The notes under the pieces are model-generated. The model was not told the origin of the DNA and did no database searches. It worked only from the letters and a program-made list of their open reading frames with translations. A program made the translations under genes and the position numbers. Below, piece by piece: positions 45,046 through 58,300 of a stretch of 64,000 nt of DNA. The stretch is from Globodera rostochiensis. Lineage: Eukaryota > Nematoda > Chromadorea > Rhabditida > Heteroderidae. Location: NCBI GenBank assembly GCA_018350325.1, contig JAEVLN010000002.1, forward strand, positions 4,077,752-4,141,751, read 5' to 3'. Numbering within the stretch: the stretch's first letter is position 1; every line of letters starts with the position of its first letter.

Positions 45046-46499
45046 TTATGCCAACCAAGTTGTTGTTGTATTTGTGACCGTAACGCCTGGCAACTTTTGT
45101 GTGCTGTTGTTGTTGCCCGCCACCGGATTGGACAGCCGAACTGGCCGAAGAATTTGCACTCATTGCTTCACCTCTTCTTGGTTAACTGTCTTCAATTTGT
45201 CATTGAACTCTTCTGACGGAGATTAGTTGCGAAAAAATTGACTGATTTATAAATGTGCGCGAGATTTGGGAATATTGATTCCCGCCCAATGTCGAGATTC
45301 AGTTTTGATCCCAATAATAAATGATTGCAAATCCCGACAATTCAAGACTCAATGATTAGATTTGGATATTCCGTCCAGAGACCGTAAAGCGTTGACCTCC
45401 AACCCCCAATTCTGAGATTAAATAACGTAAAATTTTTAAATTTAGCGAATTTGTTCCCATTAAACATTACCAATAAAATCCTTTATGAACACAAACATAA
45501 ATAGAATAATCAACTGCTTCCGGGCAACTCATATGATTTATAAAGCAATCTAAATCAATCAAAAAGATTACCCACTTTTTTATTAGGTTACGTATATAAA
45601 TAATGATTAAGTAGGGGTGGTACCGCGATGCGGCAATTTTTTTTTTTTTTGCAAATCGCGAAACGCAGTCTTTCGATCCGCGAACCGTGACGCTGCAATT
45701 TTTTACTTTTAAAATGTGTGAGAATATATTGAACTAAAAACACTGACGAGCATCCCCTGAGCTTCTAATTTTAGTATGAATTGGATCGCACATACAGACA
45801 TTTTGAGAATTAAATTGAATAAAAAAAGAATTTGAAAGCATTTTAATTTGGTGACGGAGAAGCTTTGCGGGAAAGGATTTGGCCAAGCCCATCGTCGCTA
45901 TTTGGTTGGCCACCATGCTTATCGTCGTGCCCGTCGACAGCAGTGGCGCGGCAGTGTCTATAGCCTCCAAAATGCCATTTTCAGCTGATTGTCTGAGTGT
46001 CTGTCCTCGTTGGCCTGCTTCTCTGCTGCCTCTCGCGTGACTTGACAAGCGCCAACAACAGAGGAGCGCAGAGAGTGCCGATGAGGGCGTAAGGAGGCCG
46101 GCGGCCAAGTGCTCGCCTCGGGGCATGTTTGGCGGGGAATAAGCGATGTTAGCAGCCGTCCCCGGAGGGCAAGAAATAAATCAATTGAAGAACCTGACAG
46201 CACAACACAGCGAATGCTTCATCATTTGCCTGCGGGGGGGGGAAGCAATGTTAGTGCGCTTTTGTAGTGGGTAAGAAAATTGGAATGCCGGAGAGGGGGG
46301 GGGGTGTCTGATGATGTGAACATTTTTGAGCTTCGCACTAGGAGGGGCGCGAGTTTTTCCGGGAAACAGAAGATAAATATAACGAAATTAAATTGTATCC
46401 AATTTAAATTCGTTTCCTTATTAAGTAAAATCGACACGATCGATTTGTATTCTCCGCGTTACGTATTAATTTTATTACTAAGAAGTGGCATATATAATA

Positions 46500-47200
46500 A
46501 TTTAATTTAATTGGTTAATAAATTACCAATCGCAGAAATAATGACGGAAAAATTTTCGCGCCTCCTTAGCCATCAGACGACCTTTTTTGACCAAATAGTC
46601 ATAATTCGCCTAAATTTTAAAATAATTTTGATCATTTTAATTATTATTTTTTACCTCCAAACGTGTTCCAACAATAAATAGAGGTATTTTTGTTTTCGTA
46701 CACATCGAACACTAAAATAATAATGTTTATATTTTTATGCTTTTTGGAAAATTGAAATTTTCAATCAAAAATATTTAATTACATTGTAAAATGTGCGGAT
46801 GCTCTATTAGTTTCATAATTGCAATTTCCCGTTCAACCTAAGCAAACGCAAATTAAAATTTACATATAAATATAAATATTATTAATAAATTTTACTTTTT
46901 GAAGCACCGATTCGTTGAGTTTCTCCTGAATTAAATAAATTTTTTTGTCATTTGATTAAATTGAATAATCACCTTGTTTACAATTTTAACGGCAACTTTT
47001 TTTCCGGTAATACTGTGTGCCCGTTTTTACCAAGCCTTAAAAGTATAAATAAAAATGTTATTTAAAATGTTTTAATTATTTTATTGTATTATATTGTACC
47101 TGTTTGGCCTTTTCCCAGTGTTTTTTCAATTGTATGCGCCGACCCATTGGATTTGTGACATTATGGATGATGCTTAATCATTATTATTTATTTTAATTAA
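46500..47200 (-). pseudogene. Duplicated sad-1 kinase exons 1-6 with frame-breaking deletions
   Basis: The segment repeats the sad-1 exons for the P-loop through '[14 protein letters not shown]', but nearly every exon has a 2-nt loss relative to the copy at 42389-43051 (e.g. 'aataatgacgg' for 'aataatttgacgg', 'ctccaaacg' for 'ctccggaaacg', 'gtaatactgtg' for 'gtaatacaatgtg'). As written it cannot encode a kinase. Because the losses are uniform and also affect introns and arrays, sequence error is as likely as decay. Confidence 0.6.
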
Positions 47201-47209
47201 CAATAATAT

Positions 47210-49980
47210 TATTATAGGAGGGAATATTTGGACGTTATGCCAACCTTGTTGTTGTTAATATTATTTTTAATTAATATTAATATTATTATTCTTTTTTTTG
47301 TTAATTATTTTTAATTAATATTAATATTATTATTCTTTTTTTGACGTCTTATCTATAGGAGAATATTTTGGACGTTATGCCAACCAATTGTTGTTGTTAA
47401 TATTATTTTAATTAATATTTATTATATCTTTTTTTGACGTCTTATCTATAGGAGGGAATATTTTGGACGTTATGCCACAATTGTTGTTGTTAATATTATT
47501 TTTAATTAATATTAATATATTATTCTTTTTTTTTGGTCTTATCTATAGGAGGGAATATTTTGGACGTTATGCCAACCAATTGTTGTTGTTAATTATTTTT
47601 AATTAATATTAATATTATTATTCTTTTTTTTGTTAATATTATTTTTAATTAATTAATATTATTATTCTTTTTTTGACGTCTTATCTATAGGAGGGAATAT
47701 TTTGGACGTTGCCAACCAATTGTGTGTTGTTAATCTTATTTTTAATTAATATTAATATTATTATTCTTTTTTTGTTTAATATTATTTTTATTAATATTAA
47801 TATTATTATTCTTTTTTTGACGTCTTCTATAGGAGGGAATATTTTGGACGGTTATGCCAACCAATTGTTGTTGTTAATATTATTTTAATTAATATTAATA
47901 TTATTATTCTTTTTTTGACGTCTTATCTATAGGAGGGAATATTGGACGTTATGCCAACCAATTGTTGTTGTTAATATTATTTTTAATTAATATTAATATT
48001 TATTCTTTTTTTTGACGTCTTATCTATAGGAGGGAATATTTTGGACGTTATGACAACATTGTTGTTGTTAATATTATTTTTAATTAATATTAATATTATT
48101 ATTCTTTTTTTTGTTTATTATTTTTAATTAATATAATATTATTATTCTTTTTTTGACGTCTTATCTATAGGAGAATATTTTGGACGTTATGCCAACCAAT
48201 TGTTGTTGTTAATATTATTTTTAATTAATATATATTATTATTCTTTTTTTTGTTAATATTATTTTTAATTAATATTAATATTATTATTCTTTTTGACGTC
48301 TTATCTATAGGAGGGAATATTTTGGACGTTATGCCAACCAATTGTTGGTTAATATTATTTTTAATTAATATTAATATTATTATTCTTTTTTTTGTTAATA
48401 TTATTTTAATTAATATTAATATTATTCTTTTTTTGACGTCTTATCTATAGGAGGGAATATTTTGGACGTTATGCCAACCAATTGTTGTTGTTAATATTAT
48501 TTTTAATTAATATTAATATTATTATTCTTTTTTTTGTTAATATTATTTTTAATTAATATTAATATTATTATTCTTTTTTTGACGTCTTATCTATAGGAGG
48601 GAATATTTTGGACGTTATGCCAACCAATTGTTGTTGTTAATATTATTTTTAATTAATATTAATATTATTATTCTTTTTTTTGTTAATATTATTTTTAATT
48701 AATATTAATATTATTATTCTTTTTTTGACGTCTTATCTATAGGAGGGAATATTTTGGACGTTATGCCAACAACCAATTGTTGTTGTTAATATTATTTTAA
48801 TTAATATTAATATTATTATTCTTTTTTGTTAATATTATTTTTAATTAATATTATATTATTATTCTTTTTTTGACGTCTTATATAGGAGGGAATATTTTGG
48901 ACGTTATGCCAACCAATTGTTGTTGTTAATATTATTTTTTTACTATTAATATTATTATTCTTTTTTTGACGTCTTATCTATAGGAGGGAATATTTTGCGT
49001 TATGCCAACCAATTGTTGTTGTTAATATTATTTTTAATTAATATTAATATTATATTTTTTTTGACGTCTTATCTATAGGAGGGAATATTTTGGACGTTAT
49101 GCCAACCAATTGTTTGTTAATATTATTTTTAATTAATATTAATATTATATTCTTTTTTTTTGTTAATATTATTTAATTAATATAATATTATTATTCTTTT
49201 TTTGACGTCTTATCTATAGGAGGGAATATTGGACGTTATGCCAACCAATTGTTGTTGTTAATATTATTAATTAATATTAATATTATTATTCTTTTTTTTG
49301 TTAATATTATTTTTAATTAATATTAATATTATTATTCTTTTTTTGACGTCTTATCTATAGGAGGGAATATTTTGGACGTTATGCCAACCAATTGTTGTTG
49401 TTAATATTATTTTTAATTAATATTAATATTATTATTCTTTTTTTGACGTCTTATCTATAGGAGGGAATATTTTGGACGTTATGCCAACCAATTGTTGTTG
49501 TTAATATTATTTTTAATTAATATTAATATTATTATTCTTTTTTTGACGTCTTATCTATAGGAGGGAATATTTTGGACGTTATGCCAACCAATTGTTGTTG
49601 TTAATATTATTTTTAATTAATATTAATATTATTATTCTTTTTTTTGTTAATATTATTTTTAATTAATATTAATATTATTATTCTTTTTTTGACGTCTTAT
49701 CTATAGGAGGGAATATTTTGGACGTTATGCCAACCAATTGTTGTTGTTAATATTATTTTTAATTAATATTAATATTATTATTCTTTTTTTTGTTAATATT
49801 ATTTTTAATTAATATTAATATTATTATTCTTTTTTTGACGTCTTATCTATAGGAGGGAATATTTTGGACGTTATGCCAACCAATTGTTGTTGTTAATATT
49901 ATTTTTAATTAATATTAATATTATTATTCTTTTTTTGACGTCTTATCTATAGGAGGGAATATTTTGGACGTTATGCCAAC
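47210..49980. repeat. ~100-bp tandem array with exon end and 5' splice site, copy 2
   Basis: Same unit as 43095-45045, with most units carrying the extra ~47-bp AT subunit. The rightmost ~700 bp (49300-49980) is nearly perfect, the rest is deletion-rich. It abuts the N-terminal extension exon, whose 5' splice site at 49980/49981 is the template for the unit. Confidence 0.88.
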
Positions 49981-51058
49981 CAATTGTTGTTGTTGTATTT
50001 GTGACCGTAACGCCTGGCAACTTTTGTGTGCTGTCGTTGTTGCTGCCTCCACCGGATTGGACAGCCGAACTGGCCGAAGAATTTGCACTCATTGCTTCAC
50101 TCAATTCTTGGTTAACTGTCTTCAATTTGTCATTGAACTCTTCTGAACGCGGAGATTAGTTGCGAAAAAATTGACTGATTTATAAATGTGCGCGAGATTT
50201 GGGAATATTGATTCCCGCCCAATGTCGAGATTCAGTTTTGATCCCAATAATAAATGATTGCAAATCCCGACAATTCAAGACTCAATGATTAGATTTGGAT
50301 ATTCCGTCCAGAGACCGTAAAGCGTTGACCTCCAACCCCCAATTCTGAGATTAAATAACGTAAAATTTTTAAATTTAGCGAATTTGTTCCCATTAAACAT
50401 TACCAATAAAATCCTTTATGAACACAAACATAAATAGAATAATCAACTGCTTCCGGGCAACTCATATGATTTATAAAGCAATCTAAATCAATCAAAAAGA
50501 TTACCCACTTTTTTATTAGGTTACGTATATAAATAATGATCAAGTAGGGGTGGTACCGCGATGCGGCAATTTTTTTTTTTTTTTGCAAATCGCGAAACGC
50601 AGTCTTTCGATCCGCGAACCGTGACGCTGCAATTTTTTACTTTTAAAATGTGTGAGAATATATTGAACTAAAAACACTGACGAGCATCCCCTGAGCTTCT
50701 AATTTTAGTATGAATTGGATCGCACATACAGACATTTTGAGAATTAAATTGAATAAAAAGAATTTGAAAGCATTTTAATTTGGTGACGGAGAAGCTTTGC
50801 GGGAAAGGATTTGGCCAAGCCCATCGTCGCTATTTGGTTGGCCACCATGCTTATCGTCGTGCCCGTCGACAGCAGTGGCGCGGCAGTGTCTATAGCCTCC
50901 AAAATGCCATTTTCAGCTGATTGTCTGAGTGTCTGTCCGCGTTGGCCTGCTTCTCTGCTGCCTCTCGCGTGACTTGACAAGCGCCAACAACAGAGGAGCG
51001 CAGAGAGTGCCGATGAGGGCGTAAGGAGGCCGGCGGCCAAGTGCTCGCCTCGGGGCAT
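49981..51058 (-). CDS. N-terminal extension exons of sad-1 (copy 2), tentative
   Basis: Exon 50788..51058 starts at ATG 51056-51058 ('MPRGEHLAAGLL') and ends at donor GTCACC with 'AKSFPAKLL'. Exon 49981..50142 continues 'QEFNDKLKTVNQELSEAMSA' and a Ser/Gly/Thr-rich tail to the donor GTTGGC. With the 11 nt preceding the kinase ATG (43041..43051) these add 444 nt, exactly 148 codons, in frame with '[18 protein letters not shown]'. The extension is low-complexity with possible helices. The homologous copy at 45046-46126 has a frameshift in the second exon. Whether the extension belongs to sad-1 or to a separate upstream gene is inferred from phase and position only. Confidence 0.5.
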
Positions 51059-51240
51059 GTTTGGCGGGGAATAAGCGATGTTAGCCGTCCCCGGAGGGCA
51101 AGAAATAAATCAATTGAAGAACCATTGACAGCACAACACAGCGAATGCTTCATCATTTGCCTGCGGGGGAGGAGGAAGCAATGTTGAAGTGCGCTTTTGT
51201 AGTGGGTAAGAAAATTGGAATGCCGGAGAGGGGGGGGGAT

Positions 51241-52153
51241 GTGTCTGTTATGATGTGAACATTTTGACAAATATAAATTTGTTGAAATTCTTGTAAGTTT
51301 TTTGTTAAATTTTTTGTCAATAAACTGTAAAAAAGAGTACACATAACAGAAATAAATAAAATTAAATTTTAATTATAAATAAAAATTATAAAAAACTTGA
51401 AAAAAATGTCAAATGATAGAAGGATAAATTTTTTAATTATGTATTTCTCTTTTAAACTATCTAAAAAATATAAATTTCCTAAAATTTTTTGCATTTGCTA
51501 TTTAAATAGGATACGTTCTACGTAATATTTTTGAAATTGAATTTAAAATCCAAATATGAAATTCTATTATTGATAATTTTTGAAAATTCCAAATTTTCGT
51601 TTGTTTTGGTGATTAAATGGATTATCATTTGCATTGCACGAGAGGCTCTCGAATTCATACATTTTGCATTGGTGAGAGTTTGCACATTTAAGGGACATAA
51701 AATATGCAAATTCTCTGTTATTTGCGATCGAATCCGTCGAGACTGATGAGAGAGAGCAATACAATTTGCCTCCCAAATGTCCCGGCTTTAGGGGTCCAAC
51801 GCCGCGCCAATTTCCATGAGTTTCTTCTCTCTGAAGAGTTTGGTGATTTGTTCTTGAACAATTATTTAGCTTAATTTGCTTTCTTTCATTTAAATTCCAT
51901 CATAATTTGAAAATTAAGAGATTAGATGAACTTCCGTTCTTTGATCAAACCAGCAGTTTAGAATTTTTTTGCATTTTAATTTAGTTAAAACGAAAATCTT
52001 TACAAAATCGAATATTTCTATGATTTTTAAATGACCAAAAAAAAATATTTAAATGTTTAAATAAATTTGTGTGTATTTTTTGTTTGTTTCATTCCAGACG
52101 TGCAATTTACATGAATAAGAATATATAAAAAAATGTAAATGCATCACTCTGGA
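51241..52153. other. No gene seen
   Basis: AT-rich. 51500-51800 has short frames on both strands without support. Nothing else identified. Confidence 0.3.
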
Positions 52154-52369
52154 ATGAAACAAGAAAATGTGCAAATTGCATCACTCACCGTGCCATCAAA
52201 CTACGCAATGCAATGTCAAGGTTTTAAAAAACTAAAATTATAAATTTATTATAATACAATAATTTGATCCACAGACTTTGAAAATGTCCGAGACTTAATC
52301 CGAGCAGTCAAAGACCATGCCATGCAGGTGTTTGCGACGAAAGCAATTGCTAAACGGTCGGCAGTTTAA
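52154..52369 (+). CDS. Small two-exon ORF next to the satellite, 53 aa or C-terminal part
   Basis: Exons 52154..52220 and 52275..52369 (162 nt, GT-AG, in phase) read 'MKQENVQIASLTVPSNYAMQ' then 'DFENVRDLIRAVKDHAMQVF' and stop at TAA 52367-52369. The second exon looks like an amphipathic helix. There is no signal peptide, and the first ATG may be internal to a longer protein. The 31-bp satellite begins about 25 bp after the stop, so the 3' UTR would lie in the array. Confidence 0.4.
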
Positions 52370-52394
52370 ACGAGTGCGGCTGGGTTATGTGCGC

Positions 52395-55300
52395 TTCCGG
52401 ACATTTTTGGGGCCGGGACGCCGGATTTCGGACATTTTTGGGGCCGGGACGCCGGATTCCGGACATTTTTGGGGGCCGGGGGGACGCCGGGTTCGGAACA
52501 TTTTGGCCGTGGGACGCCGGATTTTCGGGACATTTTTGGGGCCGCGGACGCCGGGTTCCGGACTTTGGGGCCGGGACGCCGATTTCGGACATTTTTTGGG
52601 GCCGGGGACGCGGATTTCGGATTTTGGGGCCGGGACGCCGGATTTCGGACATTTTTGGGCCGGGACGCCGATTCGACATTGGGCCGGGACGCCGGATTTC
52701 GGATTTTTTTTTGGGGCGGGGACGCAGGTATTGCGGATTTTGGGGCGGGTACGCCGGGGTTCCGGACTTTTGGGGCCGCGGGACGCCGAATACGGATTTT
52801 AGGGGCAGGACGCCGGGATTCGGACATTTTTGGGGCCGGGACGCCGGATTCCGCATTTTTGGGGCCGGGACAGCCGGATTTCGGACATTTTGGGGCCGGG
52901 ACGCCGGATTTGACATTTTTTTGGGGCCGGGACGCCGGATTCCGGACATTTTTGGGGGCCGGGACGCCGTTCGGACATTTTTGGGGGCCGGGACGCCGGA
53001 TTTCCGGACATTTTTGGGGCCGGGACGGGATTCCGGACATTTTTGGGGCCGGGACGCCGGATTCCGGACATTTTTGGGGCCGGTACCGGATTTCGGACAT
53101 TTTTGGGGCCGGGACGCCGGATTCCGGACATTTTTGGGGCCGGCGCCGGATTCCGGACATTTTTGGGGCCGGGAACGCCGGATTTTCGGACATTTTTGGG
53201 GGGGACGCCGGATTCCGGACATTTTGGGGCCGGGACGCCGGATTCCGGACATTTTTGGGCGGGACGCCGGATTCCGGACATTTTTGGGCCGGGACGGCCG
53301 GATTTCCGGACATTTTTGGCCGGGACGCCGGATTCCGGACATTTTTGGGGCCGGGACGCCGGATTCCGGACATTTTGGGGCCGGGACGCCGGATTTCGGA
53401 CATTTTGGGCCGGGACGCCGGATTCCGGACAATTGGGGCCGGGACGCCGGATTCGGACATTTTGAGGGCCGGGACAGCCGGAATTCCCGGAATTTTTGTG
53501 GGCCCGGGACCCGGCCAGTCCGGACATTTTTTGGGCCCGGGAACAGCCGTTCCGGACATTTTTTGGGGCCGGGACGCCGGATTCCGGACATTTTGTGGGG
53601 CCGGGACGCCGGATTCCGGACATTTTTAGGGGCCGGACGCCGGGATTTCCGGACATTTTTGGGGCGACGCCGGGATTTCGGGACATTTTTTGTGGGGCCG
53701 GGACGCCGAGTTCCGGACAATTTGGGGCCGGGACGCGCGGATTTCGGACATTTTGGGGCCGGGAGACGCCGGGATTCCGGATTTTTTGGGGCCGGGACGC
53801 CGGGCTTCCGGACATTATTTGGGGCCGGGACACCGATTCGACATTTTTGGGCCGGACAGCCGGATTTCCGGACATTTTTGGGGCCGGGACGCCGGATTCC
53901 GGACATTTTGGGCCGGGACGCCGGATTCCGGACATTTTTGGGGCCTGGGACGGCCATTTCGGACATTTTTGGGGCCGGGACAGACGGGATTCCGGACATT
54001 TTTGGGGCCGGGACCGGATTCCGGACAGTTTTGGGGCGGGACGCCGGATTCCGGACATTTTTGGGGGCCGGCGCCGGATTTCCGGACATTTTTGGGGCCG
54101 GGACGCCGGATTCGGACATTTTTGGGGCCGACGCCGGATTTCGGACATTTTTGGGGCCGGGACGCCGGATTTCCGGACATTTTTGGGCGGACGCCGGATT
54201 CCGGACATTTTTTGGGCCGGGACGCCGGATTTCGGACATTTTTTGGCCGGGACGCCGGATTTCGGACATTTTTGGGGCCGGGACGCCGGATTCCGGACAT
54301 TTTGGGCCGGGACGCCGGATTCGGACATTTTTGGGGCCGGGACGCCGGATTTCGGACATTTGGGGCCGGACGCCCGGATTCCGGACATTTTTGGGGCCGG
54401 GACGCCGGATTCCGGGACATTTGGGGCCGGGACGCCGGATTCCGGACATTTTTGGGGCCGGGAAGCCGGATTCCGGATTTTTGGGGCCGGGACGCCGGAT
54501 TTCCGGACATTTTTGGGGCCGGGACCGCCGGAATTCGGACATTTTTTGGGGCCGGGACGCCGGATTCGGACATTTTTGGGGCAGGGACGCCGGTTCGGAC
54601 ATTTTTGGGGCCGGGACGCCGGATTTCGGACATTTTTGGGGCCGGGACGCCATTCGGACATTTTTGGGGCCGGGACACCGGTTTCCGGACATTTTTGGGG
54701 CCGGGACCGGGTTCCGGACATTTTTTGGGCCGGGACGCCGGGTTCCGGACCTTTTTGGGGCCGGGACCGGGTTCGGACATTTTGGGGCCGGACGCCGGAT
54801 TTTCGGACATTTTTTGGGGCCGGACCGGATTTCGGACATTTTTTGGGGCCGGGACGCCGGGTTCCGGACATTTTTGGGGCCGGCACCGGATTCCGGACAT
54901 TTTGGGGCCGGGACGCCGGATTTCGGACATTTTTGGGGCCGACGCCGGATTCCGGACATTTTGGGGGCCGGGGACGCCGGATTTCGGACATTTTTGGGGG
55001 GGTAACGCCGGTATTTCGGACATTTTTGGGGCCGGGACGCCGGATTTCCACGGGGGGGGACATTTTTGGGGGCCGGGACGCCGGATTTCGGACATTTTTG
55101 GGGCCGGGACGCCGGTCCGGACATTTTTGGGGCCGGACGCCGGATTTCGGACATTTTTGGGCCGGGACGCCGGTTCGGACATTTTTGGGGCCGGGACGCC
55201 GGATTCTCGGACATTTTTGGGGCCGGGACGCGGTTCCGGACATTTTTGGGGCCGGGACGCCGGGATTTCCGGACATTTTTTGGTGCCGGCGCCGGATTTC

Positions 55301-58300
55301 GGACATTTTTGGGGGCCGGACGCCGGATTCCGGACAGTTTTGGGGCCGACGCCGGATTCCGGACATTTTTGGGGCCGGGACGCCGGATTCCGGACATTTT
55401 TGGGGGGGACGCCGGATTCGGACATTTTTGGGGCCGGTGACGCCGGATTCCGGACATTTTTGGGCCGGGAACGCCGGATTTCGGACATTTTTGGGCCGGG
55501 ACGCCGGATTCCGGACATTTTGGGCCGGACGCCGGATTTACGGACATGTTGGGGCCGGGACGCCGATTTCGGACATGTTGGGGCCGGGACGCCGGTTCCG
55601 GACATTTTTGGGGCCGGGACCCGGATTTCGGACATTTGGGGGCCGGGACACCGGATTCCGGACATTTTTGGGGCCGGGACGCCGGATTCGGACATTTGGG
55701 GCCGGGACGCCGGATTTCGGACATTTTTGGGGCCGGGAACGCCGGATTTCGGATTTTTGGGGCCGGGACGCCGGATTTCCGGACATTTTTGGGGCCGGGA
55801 CGCCGGATTTCACATTTTTGGGGCCGGGACGCCGGATTTCGGACATTTTTGGGGCCGGACGCCGGATTTGGACATTTTTGGGGCCGGGACGCCGGATTCC
55901 GGACATTTTTGGGGCCGGGACGCCGGACGGACATTTTTGGGGCCGGGACGCCGGATTCCGGACATTTTTGGGGCCGGGACGCCGGTCCGGACATTGTTGG
56001 GGCCGGGACGCCGGATTCCGGACATTTTTGGGGCCGGACGCCGTTCCGGACAGTTTTGGGGCCGGGAACGCCGGATTCCGGACATTTTTTGGGGCCGGGA
56101 CCCGGATTTCGGACATTTTTGGGGCCGGGACGCTCGGATTCGGTACCTTTTGGGGCCGGCGCCGGAATTCGTATTTTGGGGCCGGGACGCCGGAAGTTCC
56201 GGACATTTTTGGGGCCGACACCGGATTCGGACATTTTTGGGGGCCGGGACGCCGGGATTTCGGACATTTTGGGGCGGACGCCGGATTCCGGACATTTTTG
56301 GGGCCGGGACGCCGGATTCCGGACATTTTTGGGCGGGACGCCGGATTTCGGACATTTTTGGGGCCGGGACGCCGGATTTCGGACATTTTTGCCGGGGACG
56401 CCGGATTCGGACATTTTTGGGGCCGGGACGCCGGATTTCGGACATTTTTGGCCGGGACGCCGGATTCCGGACATTTTTGGGGCCGGGACAGCCGGATTCC
56501 GGACATTTGGGGCCGGGACGCCGGATTCGGACATTTTTGGGGCCGGGACGCCGATTTCCGGACATTTGGGGGCCGGGACGCCGGATTCCGGACATTTTTG
56601 GGGCCGGGACGCCGGATTTCCGGATTTTTGGGGCCGGGACGCCGGATTTCGGACATTTTTGGGGCCGGTACGCCGGATTCCACATTTTTGGGGCCGGGAC
56701 GCCGGATTTCGGACATTTTTGGGGCCGGGACGCCGGATTGGACATTGTTTGGGGCCGGGACGCCGGATTCCGGACATTTTTGGGGCCGTGACGCCGGTCC
56801 GGACATTTTTGGGGCCGGGACGCCGGATTCCGGACATTTTTGGGGCCGGGACGCCATTCCGGACATTTTTGGGGCCGGGACGCCGGATTCGGACATTTTT
56901 GGGGCCGGGACGCGATTCGGACATTTTTGGGGCCGGGACGCCGGATTTCCGGACATTTTTTGGGGCCGGGACCGGATTTCGGACATTTTTGGGGCCGGGA
57001 CGCCGGATTCCGGACATTTTTGGGGCCGGCCGCCGGATTTCGGACATTTTTGGGCCGGGACGCCGGATTCCGGACATTTTTTGGGGCGGACGCCGGATTT
57101 CGGACATTTTTGGGGCCGGGACTGGCCGGATTCGGACAATTTTGGCCCTGGGACGCCGGATTCCGGACATTTTTGGGGCCGGGACGCCGGATTCCGGACA
57201 TTTGGGGCCGGGACGCCGGATTTCGGACATTTTTGGGGCCGGGACGCCGGATTCCGGACATTTGGGGCCGGGACGCCGGATTTCCGGACATTTTTGGGGC
57301 CGGGACGCCGGATTCGGACTTTTGGGCCGGGACGCCGGATTCCGGACATTTTTGGGGCCGGGACGCCGGATTCGGACTTTTGGGGCCGGGACGCCGGATT
57401 CCGGACATTTTTGGGGCCGGGACGCCGGATTTCCGCATTTTTGGGGCCGGGACGCCGGATTTCGGACATTTTGGGGCCGGGACGCCGGATTCGCATTTTT
57501 GGGGCCGGGACGCCGGATTCCGGACATTTTTGGGGCCGGGACGCCGATTCGCATTTTTGGGGCCGGGACGCCGGATTTCGGACATTTTTTGGGGCCGGGA
57601 CGCCGGATTGGACATTTTTGGGGCCGGGACGCCGGATTCGGACATTTTTGGGGCCGGGACGCCGGATCGGACATTTTTGGGGCCGGGACGCCGGGATTCG
57701 GACATTTTTGGGGCCGGGACGCCGGTCCGGACATTTTTGGGGCCGGGACGCCGGATTCCGGACATTTTTGGGGCCGGACGCCGTTCCGGACATTTTTTGG
57801 GGCCACGCCGGATTCCGGACATTTTGGGGCCGGGACGCCGGATTCCGGACATTTTTGGGGCCGGGACGCCGGATTCCGGACATTTTTGGGGCCGGGACGC
57901 CGGATTCCGGACATTTTTGGGGCCGGGACGCCGGATTCCGGACATTTTTGGGGCCGGGACGCCGGATTCCGGACATTTTGGGGCCGGGACGCCGGAGGAT
58001 TTCCGGACATTTTTGGGGCCGACGCCGGATTTCGGACATTTTTGGGGCCGGGACGCCGGATTTCCGGACATTTTGGGGCGGACGCCGGATTTCCGGACAT
58101 TTTTGGGGCCGGGACGCCGGATTCCGACATTTTTGGGCGGGACGCCGGATTTCGGACATTTTTGGGGCCGGGACGCCGGATTCCGGACATTTTGGCCGGG
58201 ACGCCGGATTCCGGACATTTTTGGGGCCGGGACGCCGGATTCCGGACATTTTTGGCCGGGACGCCGGATTCCGGACATTTTTGGGGCCGGGACGCCGGGA

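Larger units (their letters stand above)
42180..51240. repeat. Direct duplication of the 5' part of sad-1 (two ~4-5 kb copies)
   Basis: 42180-46330 and 46330-51240 share the same order: 'gagcttcgcactaggagggg', sad-1 kinase exons 6 to 1, an AT-rich ~100-bp tandem array, the N-terminal extension exons, and 'cggagagggggggg'. Copy 2 differs from copy 1 by many 1-2 nt deletions in the kinase-exon part, while copy 1 carries the deletions in the N-terminal exon part. This could be a real tandem duplication or an assembly product of a repeat-rich locus. Confidence 0.75.

Noticed and set aside
45734..46126. 130-codon minus-strand frame as an independent gene
   Set aside because: It is the copy-1 duplicate of the tentative sad-1 extension exon and its 3' part runs past the likely donor into intron.
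38295..50000. CRISPR-like arrays
   Set aside because: Head-to-tail repeats without unique spacers, in a eukaryotic intron; not CRISPR.
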